Assembly (NCBI RefSeq): GCF_002263495.1
Contig: NZ_CP022753.1
Span: 4,588,001-4,652,000, forward strand
Source of the DNA: Nocardiopsis gilva YIM 90087
GTDB lineage: Bacteria > Actinomycetota > Actinomycetes > Streptosporangiales > Streptosporangiaceae
Direction: 5' to 3'
Length of the DNA: 64,000 nucleotides
Of this stretch, positions 55,289 through 62,167 are shown in pieces. The position numbers and the translations under genes are program-made. Within the stretch, counting starts at the first letter, position 1. Each line of letters starts with the position of its first letter. The notes beneath the pieces were generated by a model that was not told where the DNA came from, searched no databases, and was given only the letters and a program-made list of their open reading frames with translations.

Positions 55289-56243
55289 GCCCATCGCCTA
55301 CGGCCTCGACTGGGTCCCCGCCCACCGCCCCGTCACGACGGGCCGAGCCTCCCTCACTCTCGTGGGTCGTTACGTCGCCGCCACGCGGCTGAGGAACGAA
55401 CTGACCGCCCAGGGGGTGGAGGTTCACTCGATTGACTCGCCCTCGGCAGGTACCGACGACGGGGCGTCTCCCGTCGTCGACCTACTGTGGATCGAACTGG
55501 ACGCGGGGTGGAGTCCGTCGGTACTAGCCCGGGAGCTCGACCGTGCAACGGCACCCGACGTGCACGAGCCGCGCCTGCGCATCGGCGGGGATGGAGTCAC
55601 GGTCCCCCGACTCGTCGAGCTGCCAAGCTCCCCGCAACACGATGAGTGGGACGGAAGCGTCCTGATCACCGGAGGCCTGACGGCGCTCTTTCACCTCGCC
55701 GGACCCCTCCGGATCGCGCCCTCGAGAGTCTCGACCACGCTGACTTCGCAGAGGTCTTCGCCGGGGAAGGCCGACGGCGCTCAGATCGTCGCGGAATCCA
55801 TACACCCTGTGCGGCTGAGAACGCTGGTGTTCTTCTCCTCCGCGGCCGCGGTCCTGCGCTCGGCGGGGCAGGCGAACTACGCGGCGGCCAACGGGTTTCT
55901 CGACGGTCTGGTCCTGCGCCGCTCCCTCCACACGCTGGATCGAGCGGAATGGGCTGAGAGGCTGCTGGCCAAACTGCGGTCGCTGGTCGCCGAGGTCCTG
56001 GGAGACGCCGATGCCGTCGAGAGCGAGACAGAGTTCACCGACATGGGCGTCGACTCGATTATGGCGATCGACATGCGTACCCACGCCGAAGAGGGTTTGG
56101 GCGTAGAACTCTCGGCCACCGTGGTTCTGGATCACCCCACTCCCAAGACCCTGAGCGAGTACCTGGTCGAGTTCTTGGACGGGGACGAAGTACCAGAGAA
56201 AGCCGGGCACGGAGGTGGACTCGCCCACGAGGAGGGACGATGA
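55289..56243 (+). pseudogene. Type I polyketide synthase remnant: ketoreductase fragment plus acyl carrier protein
   Basis: Continues the remnant interrupted by the IS. PIAYGLDWVPAHRPV is the start of the ketoreductase region; WDGSVLITGGL is its NADPH loop, followed by an internal deletion that runs directly into FHLAGPLRIAPSRVSTT, then TLVFFSSAAAVLRSAGQANY and AAANGFLDGL. An acyl carrier domain follows (LLAKLRSLVAEVLGDADAVE) with the phosphopantetheine serine in DMGVDSIMAIDMRTHAEEG. The carrier domain looks complete, the ketoreductase not. The protein ends with a short acidic tail and a stop, so it was the last module or a stand-alone protein end. Confidence 0.85.
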
Positions 56244-56409
56244 GTGGGGCATTTCTCGTCGCGCGGTACCACCCCTTGTCCCCTGGTGCAGACGACCTCT
56301 CCGATCGACGAAAAATCAGGTAACGGACAGTCCGAATTGGGGCGCCATTCGATCACCATAAGAGTACGATGAGGACGGAATTGGTATGTCGGAGTAATGT
56401 GGAGTTTCG

Positions 56410-56994
56410 ATGGCACAGTGGACCGTGTTGGGAATTTGTGGGAGCCTGCGGCAAGGGTCGTATAATGCTGAGCTATTGCGTCTTGCGGCTGAGCTCTGCC
56501 CAGAGGTATCGATCGTTGGCCGTCAAGCAGCTGGCCGTCTTCCCCTTTTCAATCCCGATATTGAGGATGAGGAAGTGATTCCGGAGCCAGCGAGAGAGTT
56601 TCGGTCGCTTGCTGATGTCTCCGACGGGGTCATCATCGCCTCACCCGAGTACGCTCACGGTCCTTCCGGTGTCGTCAAGAACGCCATGGACTGGTTGGTA
56701 GGTTCGGGTGGCCTCGCAGGGAAGCCGACGCTTCTCATGAGCGCGTCTCCCGGGCAGGCTGGCGGTATGCGCGGTCATCTGCCATTGATACCGACGTTAA
56801 CGCTGATGGGTGCGGTTCCCGTCGATTCGGTGACGGTGTCCGGGGCACCCGCTCTGGTCGACGACCACGGTGAGTTCCATGATCCGGCGGTGCGCGAACG
56901 AATGAGGCTGGCCATGGAGGCCTTCTCCAGGGCACTGTCCTACTCCCGACAGAAGTCGGAGAACCTCCGATTGGTTGACTCCCCGACACGCTAA
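56410..56994 (+). CDS. NAD(P)H-dependent FMN reductase family protein
   Basis: A 194-residue flavodoxin-fold flavoprotein. LGICGSLRQGSYNAELLRLA holds the FMN phosphate loop GSLRxGSxN; VIIASPEYAHGPSGVVKNAM is the second family motif, followed by DWLVGSGGLAGKP. Probably a quinone or azo reductase, or a supplier of reduced FMN. ATG 56410 has GGAG upstream. The gene and its upstream region are noticeably lower in GC than the backbone, which suggests acquisition. It stands alone between the synthase remnant and a dead regulator. Confidence 0.88.
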   Translation: MAQWTVLGICGSLRQGSYNAELLRLAAELCPEVSIVGRQAAGRLPLFNPDIEDEEVIPEPAREFRSLADVSDGVIIASPEYAHGPSGVVKNAMDWLVGSGGLAGKPTLLMSASPGQAGGMRGHLPLIPTLTLMGAVPVDSVTVSGAPALVDDHGEFHDPAVRERMRLAMEAFSRALSYSRQKSENLRLVDSPTR

Positions 56995-57002
56995 TACGGA
57001 TT

Positions 57003-57793
57003 TCTCTCCTTTCCAGCCCAGCTGGCCTGGTCACGGTTCTGCCGTGGTCATCCCGACCTTCGACATGACCATTGTCGCCTCAGAGGAGGAGCAGGAGCGG
57101 GCGAGTCAGTACCTGACCAGGGTCCACGTCGACGGAGTGCTACTCGTCTCCGAGCACCGAGACGATCCGCTGCCGGAACGGCTGGCCGAGTCAGGGGTGC
57201 CGTACGTGCACGGCGGCCCCCGCTGGGCCTGGCACGGGAGCATGTCAGCTACGTCGACATCGGCGGCGGGTACATGGCGACACGGCACCTGCTGGCGGGT
57301 AGCCGACACAGCCATCGCGACGATCAGCGGGCCGCAGGACATAATGGCCGGTGTGGAGCGGCTGCGCTGCTATGGGGTGGCGCTGCGCGAGGCAGGCCAA
57401 CAGTCGACACCGGCGCGGATCGCGGCCGGAGACTTCAGTTGCGAGGGGGCGCGCGGGCCATGCACGAACTGCTGCGCACGGTCCCCGACCTGGACGCGGT
57501 TTTCGTCGCCTCGGACCTGATGGCGGTGGCGGCGCTGCGCGTACTGCGTGAGGCCGGTCGCGCCGCCCCCGACGATGTGGCCGTCGTCGGCTACGACGAC
57601 ATCCCCCTCGCGCTGCACACGGATCCGCCACTGACCACACTGCATCAGCCCGCCGAGCGGATGGGGTCAGGAGATGGCGCGGCTGCTCGCCGGCCGGATC
57701 TCAGGAAGCCGCAGCGGCCACTCCGAGGACAACGCTCCGGAGACGGCCACGCGCATGCTCGACACCCACCTGGTTATGCGGGCCACCGCCTGA
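57003..57793 (+). pseudogene. LacI-family regulator remnant
   Basis: Effector-domain text is spread over three frames: VVIPTFDMTIVASEEEQERA and VDGVLLVSEHRDDPLPERLA; EHVSYVDIGGGYMATRHLL; ATISGPQDIMAGVERLRCYG; DLDAVFVASDLMAVAALRVL and VGYDDIPLALHTDPPLTTLH; and QEMARLLAGRISG. At least four frame changes and no DNA-binding domain are seen, so it is non-functional. The number of breaks is too high for sequence error alone. Confidence 0.8.
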
Positions 57794-57984
57794 GCCACGC
57801 CGACACGCCAAGAGGTGCGAAGACAAGCGCGGCACGGCTCTCCTCGCTCTCCTTGGCTTCGCCGAGAGGGCGTGAGTCGGGTAGTCGGCCGCAGAACGTC
57901 ACCGAGTGCGTCGGCTCTGTTCGCTCCTCATCCCAGAATGCGGGTGTCTAACGGCCAGGGGCCAATGGCAGCCCATCCCGGGGG

Positions 57985-58252
57985 CACGGGGGGCTGTACC
58001 GAGACGCCGACCCGCTCACCTCCGACGAACCCACCTCCGCCCTCGATGCCCGCGCCGAACACCAGTTCCTCGAAACCCTGCGCGCCCGCACTCAGGGGCG
58101 AACGGTCGTGCTGATCACCCACCGGCTGGCCTAGGTGCGCATGGCGGACCGCATCATCGTGCTCGAGATGCGCCGCATCCGCGAGACCGGTACCCACGAC
58201 GAACTCCTGCGGGCGGACCGTCGGTACGCCGAGTTCTACCGAATCAGAACCT
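57985..58252 (+). pseudogene. ABC exporter ATPase remnant
   Basis: Only the C-terminal part of an exporter-type nucleotide-binding domain remains: [20 protein letters not shown] (Walker B and D-loop), TVVLITHRLA with the switch histidine, a TAG stop at 58132-58134, then in the same frame VRMADRIIVLEMRRIRETGT and HDELLRADRRYAEFYRI. No Walker A or membrane domain. Confidence 0.8.
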
Positions 58253-58257
58253 CCGCC

Positions 58258-58835
58258 TACCACGGGCAGGTCCTTGAGCAGATGGGCGATGCGGGGTACG
58301 TCGTATCCGGCGTCCAGCACCGCCAGGACCGCCGGATCGCCCTGCTTTCACTGGCCTGCGGCGGCGAGCCGCTCGACGACCTGGCGAACCTGGACCGTAG
58401 TCACCGCAGCAACATTGGCACCTGGCTGCAGGCGGACTGCGTCCAGCACCGCGGTCCACGACGTGCGGCCGGTCTCCAGTGCCGCCACGATCGAGTACGG
58501 CCAGCCCGGGACCATCTGGTGCTTGCCCTCGCCCCCGCCAAAGGTAGGGCAGAAAGGACCGGTCAGAGCAGGCGTTGGCGTCCAGCCACAGCCACGGCGA
58601 GACGTCCGCGGCCAACACGATTCGACCATCCGCTGTCCCTGGCAGCGGCGTCCCTGTCAGCGCACGACGCAGCCGGGACACCTCGATCCGTCCCTGGTTG
58701 AGGCCACTGTAGAGAGCTTCGTGCCCTCGGAGGTGCTCCGGCGCGAGCGCGAGGTCCACCAGCGTCCTGCCCGGACCTCCGTGCCGAGGAGCCCATCCGT
58801 CAGCTCGAACAGCGCGCCCTGGCGACCCCGAGGCA
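58258..58835 (-). pseudogene. IS701-like transposase remnant
   Basis: Reverse strand: LFELTDGLLGTEV, LAPEHLRGHEALYSGLNQGR, VLAADVSPWL; then after a frame change HQMVPGWPYSIVAALETGR and VLDAVRLQPGANVAAVTTVQ; then a TGA stop and VLAVLDAGYDVPRIAHLLKD. These are the N-terminal half and first catalytic Asp segments of the actinobacterial IS701/DDE endonuclease family; the C-terminal half is missing. It abuts the ABC remnant on the other strand. Terminal repeats not found. Confidence 0.72.
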
Positions 58836-58907
58836 TGCCTACAAGTCCGCCCGGGACTGCGACAACGCCGCCAGTGACGCGCCCCGGGGCATCGGTGCGC
58901 ACACGTC

Positions 58908-59414
58908 TCACGCCGAGCGGTCCCGCCCCACGTCGAACTGGAGCAGGCGCGGCGAGGACTCGAACCCGTGGCGGGAGTAGGCCGGGACCGCCCGGCCGCT
59001 GGAGTGCACCGTCACCCGCTCAAGGCCCAGATCACGCGCCCGCGACAGGACCGCGTTGATCAGTTCGCCGCCCAGGCCGCGGTCACGCTCGCCCGGCACC
59101 ACATACACACACTGCACGTCGCCCGACATCCGCTCGAACGCACGCGGATGCGGCACACGCTGCGTGATCGCCAACCAGGCCATGCCGATGACCGCGTCGC
59201 CTCGGACCATCACCATGCACCGGTGTGAGGACGCGTTCTCCCCGGCCCATGCCACGAACCGGGGTACGAACTCCTCCAGCGCGGTGTCGGGCGTTCCATA
59301 GATCTCCCGCACCCAACGCCAGCGAAGCTCAGCCACGGCTGCCAACTCGCTGGGCCGGGCAGGGCGGATCGCGATATCGTTCACGGCCTCATCTTGGCGC
59401 AGAAGCGCGGGCAC
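58908..59414 (-). CDS. GNAT-family N-acetyltransferase
   Basis: A 168-residue acetyltransferase: IRPARPSELAAVAELRWRWV, CMVMVRGDAVIGMAWLAITQ, then CVYVVPGERDRGLGGELINA with the acetyl-CoA loop ERDRGLGGEL, and VTVHSSGRAVPAYSRHGFE. GTG 59414 has AAGGG six bases upstream; GTG 59384 is an alternative that would start directly at the domain. Substrate unknown. Confidence 0.83.
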   Translation of the reverse strand: MPALLRQDEAVNDIAIRPARPSELAAVAELRWRWVREIYGTPDTALEEFVPRFVAWAGENASSHRCMVMVRGDAVIGMAWLAITQRVPHPRAFERMSGDVQCVYVVPGERDRGLGGELINAVLSRARDLGLERVTVHSSGRAVPAYSRHGFESSPRLLQFDVGRDRSA

Positions 59415-59536
59415 AAGGGACCCTTGAGCCGCTTTAGCCGCTCCCGCACCACCAGGACTCTGGACGTGACACCGGACTGCACGGCAGTCAGGGCCCCACT
59501 TCCTTGCACGACAAGCTAAGAGGGGCCCAGTGCGCC

Positions 59537-60496
59537 TCAGTCGACGAATGCGTTCACACCGGTCAACTCAGCGGACAGCGCCCACAACCGGGCGGCGTGT
59601 TCCGGATTGATCGCGTAGGAGCGCACACCGGACTCCGACGGCCCGTCATCTGGGGCGGGCTCGGCGATGTCGCAGTCCTCGCAGTACACGCCACCCATGC
59701 CGTCGAGCTGGGAAGATGTCACCGTCCACACCTGCGTGGCCGCGCCCTGCTCCGGCGTCTTGAATGCGGAATGCACCGGATTGCGGTCCTCGTCGATCCA
59801 CCCTGCGTCGACCATCTCCTCCGTGGCCAAGTGGCGTTGCAACGGAGTCAGAATGCCACCGGGGTGCAGCGAAAACGTTCGCACTCCCTGGTCACGGCCC
59901 AGAGCGTCGAGATGGACGGCGAACAGCACATTCGCCGTCTTCGACTGCCCGTAAGCCGCCCACTTCTCATACCCGTCCGAGAATCGCCAGTCGTCCCAGC
60001 GTACGGGCGAGAAGTGATGTGCCACCGACGACACCGCCACGACGCGCGCGCCCGGCTGAATCGCCGACCACAGCCGGTTGACGAGCGCGTAATGGCCGAG
60101 GTGGTTGGTGGCGAACTGCAATTCCCACCCGGGCCCGACTCGGGTCTCGGGGCAGGCCATGATCCCGGCGTTGTTGATGAGGATGTCGATGCCGCGCCCG
60201 GAAGCAAGGAAGCGCTCGGCGAAGCCGCGGACGCTGTCGAGGTCGGCGAGGTCGAGCTCGTCAACCTCGACACCACTGATCCCCTCCAGGGCCTCCCTTG
60301 CCGGGGCGACCCTGCGCGCCGGAACCACGACCCGGGCTCCGGCCTTGGCCAACGCCCGCGTCGTCTCCAGGCCGAGCCCCGAGTAGCCGCCGGTCACAAC
60401 GGCCGTCTTCCCCGTCAGGTCGATCCCCCGCAGAACCTCATCCGCGCTGCTTCGCGCCCCGAAACCGGAGCCGATCTTGTGCTGAGGTGTAGTCAT
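59537..60496 (-). CDS. Short-chain dehydrogenase/reductase
   Basis: NAD(P)-dependent oxidoreductase of 319 residues: cofactor loop TAVVTGGYSGLGLETTRALA, NNAGIM, catalytic Ser in VVAVSSVAHHFSP and the YxxxK pair in AAYGQSKTANVLFA. The N-terminal 25 residues precede the Rossmann fold, and the C-terminus has GVYCEDCDIAEPAPDDG, as in a common actinobacterial subgroup related to retinol/protochlorophyllide-type SDRs. Divergent from a MerR gene 56 bp away and almost certainly its target; its promoter has the elongated spacer MerR proteins need. Substrate unknown. Confidence 0.9.
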   Translation of the reverse strand: MTTPQHKIGSGFGARSSADEVLRGIDLTGKTAVVTGGYSGLGLETTRALAKAGARVVVPARRVAPAREALEGISGVEVDELDLADLDSVRGFAERFLASGRGIDILINNAGIMACPETRVGPGWELQFATNHLGHYALVNRLWSAIQPGARVVAVSSVAHHFSPVRWDDWRFSDGYEKWAAYGQSKTANVLFAVHLDALGRDQGVRTFSLHPGGILTPLQRHLATEEMVDAGWIDEDRNPVHSAFKTPEQGAATQVWTVTSSQLDGMGGVYCEDCDIAEPAPDDGPSESGVRSYAINPEHAARLWALSAELTGVNAFVD

Positions 60497-60503
60497 GGCG
60501 TGA

Positions 60504-60534
60504 ACGCTAGAAGCTAGAGCACGCTCTAGGTCAA
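60504..60534 (-). promoter_or_regulatory. MerR-type promoter of the SDR gene with 19-bp spacer
   Basis: On the reverse strand -35 TTGACC (60534-60529) and -10 TAGCGT (60509-60504) are 19 bases apart, and the palindrome CTAGAGC-GT-GCTCTAG (60529-60514) fills the spacer. This is the classical arrangement in which MerR proteins bend DNA to activate transcription. The SDR ATG lies seven bases after the -10, so the message is probably leaderless. Confidence 0.8.
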
Positions 60535-60552
60535 GCGCATAGCCTTGGAGCC

Positions 60553-60969
60553 ATGACCGACACCGCGCAGGAATTGACCATCGGCCAAGCAGCCGAGCGG
60601 ACCGCCCTGAGCGTCCACACCCTCCGCCTCTACGAACGCGAGGGCCTCCTCCTCGACCCCGTCCGGCGGCGCGCGAACGGCCACCGCGCCTACACCGAGC
60701 AGGATCTGGAGTGGCTGGCCCTCATCACAAGGTTCCGCGCGTCGGGCATGCCCCTGTCCACGATCCGCCGCTACGCCGACCTCGTCCGCCAGGGCCCTGG
60801 CAACGAACGCCAACGGCTGGAACTGCTACAGGAACACCAGACCCACGTCACCGCCCAGATGAGGGAACTCCGCGAGTGCCTCGAACTGATCGGCTTCAAG
60901 GTCGAGACCTACCGAACCCAACTGGCCAGTGACTCACCCCGGGACCCCTTCCTGACCCGCACCCCGTGA
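60553..60969 (+). CDS. MerR-family transcriptional regulator
   Basis: A 138-residue regulator: LTIGQAAERTALSVHTLRLY (helix-turn-helix), EREGLLLDPVRRRANGHRAY (wing, with the RxxxGxRxY signature), a dimerisation helix LELLQEHQTHVTAQMRELRE, and a short tail. No cysteines, so a small organic molecule and not a metal is the likely signal. ATG 60553 follows TTGGAG. Controls the divergent SDR gene through the palindrome between them. Confidence 0.9.
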   Translation: MTDTAQELTIGQAAERTALSVHTLRLYEREGLLLDPVRRRANGHRAYTEQDLEWLALITRFRASGMPLSTIRRYADLVRQGPGNERQRLELLQEHQTHVTAQMRELRECLELIGFKVETYRTQLASDSPRDPFLTRTP

Positions 60970-61417
60970 TCTCCCAGCCCATCCCGCGCCGGATGGGGCG
61001 CCCCAGCGATGTACTCTCCGAGGCAATCGCACAAGGTCGAGCACGCGCTCAAAATGCGAGGGCGCCCGGGAAAAGCTGTCCGTTCCCAACCATCAGAGGC
61101 ATCAGGGAACGATCACGGTGCGGTCGCGCTCGAGCCTGACCAGCCCAGTACGCAGTCCGTTCCAGCCGTATCCGTGACCGTTGTATCGCATGCTCCCAAA
61201 CGACCACCGGAGGTTTCCGGCGCAGAAGGTACCGAGCGCCTCGGTGTAGGCCCGCAGGTTTCATGGGAATCGCCCTCGAATTGCCTCTGTCGGCTCCGAT
61301 GCCGGCGGGCTGCCATGGCCAATGCCACCGGGCAGGCCCACCCGTCGCGTTCGATACGTCTAGGGCCGGTGGGGAGCCAGGCCAGCCGCTCGGCAGTCAG
61401 TTCCGGCCTGGGCAACC
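60970..61417. other. 448-bp region without a confident gene; possible gene remnant on the reverse strand
   Basis: The only suggestive piece is a 52-codon reverse frame (61102-61260) reading LRAYTEALGTFCAGNLRWSF and YNGHGYGWNGLRTGLVRLER, ending in a natural-looking stop but preceded immediately by another stop. It looks like the C-terminal end of a real protein, family not recognised. No promoter, RNA gene or repeat was seen. Confidence 0.4.
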
Positions 61418-62035
61418 CTATGGGTCGGGCTTGGGATCGGAGGGCAGCAGCCACTGTGGATAACGCCCCAACGCATTCGCGGCCAGCCAAACCAGCTCGA
61501 TGGCCAGTGCAAGCGCCGCAAGTGTGGCAGCGGCGACGCGCGGCCAGTTCAGGCTGTCCGGGATACAGATCAGCACGATCCCGGCCAGGAACGCCACCAG
61601 CCCGACCCGGTAGGTCAGGCGGGCTCGGTAGACGTAGCGGACCTCCAGCTCGGCGTCCATCGCCTGCACCCGCTCCACACGGGCCATCAGCTCCGCATCA
61701 CTGGAAGCCGAGGGGAACCACATCAGCCGTTCCTCAGGGGTGGCCGCATACCCCAGCCCGGCCGCGGTGAACTGCACGCAGAACACGAACCCGACCGCGG
61801 CTGCCACGAAGGCGATCAGCGCCCAGTCCACCAACACCGGCGGCGCCTCGGCGGTGACCAGCGCCGCGGTCGCGGCTAGGCTGAAGCCGCCCAGCAGTGG
61901 GGCGGCGATCGTGCCCATCGCCCGGATCGACTCGGTGCGGCCGTGCGGCAGCGGCACCCGCCACCGCGGCACCACCGGAACAGACGGCCGCGCGGAGGCC
62001 ACGGCGTGCCGCCGCCGTCGGCGCAGGAATCTCAT
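61418..62035 (-). CDS. Four-helix membrane protein, third gene of the right-edge cassette
   Basis: A 205-residue protein: a basic N-terminus (MRFLRRRRRHAV), two adjacent helices (GTIAAPLLGGFSLAATAALV and LIAFVAAAVGFVFCVQFTAA), a cytoplasmic loop of about 60 residues with conserved-looking PEERLMWFPSASSDAELMAR, and a second helix pair (VGLVAFLAGIVLICIPDSL and VAAATLAALALAIELVWLAA). No family recognised. ATG 62035 overlaps the stop of the 41-residue gene by one base (TGATG), so it is translated with it. A longer GTG start at 62056 is possible. May be a membrane effector of the cassette. Confidence 0.72.
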   Translation of the reverse strand: MRFLRRRRRHAVASARPSVPVVPRWRVPLPHGRTESIRAMGTIAAPLLGGFSLAATAALVTAEAPPVLVDWALIAFVAAAVGFVFCVQFTAAGLGYAATPEERLMWFPSASSDAELMARVERVQAMDAELEVRYVYRARLTYRVGLVAFLAGIVLICIPDSLNWPRVAAATLAALALAIELVWLAANALGRYPQWLLPSDPKPDP

Positions 62036-62160
62036 CAGCGGGGCCGGGCCGGGCACTCGGGCCGGTGGGCCGGCGGCTTCTCCTGGCAGTAGGGGCAGCG
62101 GGAGGGGTACGGGGGGTCCCCACGGCGGTTCGGCGGCCCGGGGGGCGGTGGCCTGGTCAT
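62035..62160 (-). CDS. Small Cys/His protein (41 residues), possible zinc knuckle
   Basis: Starts MTRPPPPGPPNRRG, then CPYCQEKPPAHRPEC: a CxxC pair, a His and a later Cys that could bind one zinc. The ATG at 62160 is seven bases after the stop of the TPR gene, with AGGAGTG upstream (within that gene's end), and its stop overlaps the next gene. The tight spacing on both sides and the Cys/His pattern support a real gene in spite of its size. Function unknown. Confidence 0.65.
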   Translation of the reverse strand: MTRPPPPGPPNRRGDPPYPSRCPYCQEKPPAHRPECPARPR

Positions 62161-62167
62161 GGCGGGC

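Noticed and set aside
61102-61260. Independent 52-residue gene
   Set aside because: It has no start codon, and a stop immediately precedes it; kept only as a possible C-terminal remnant.
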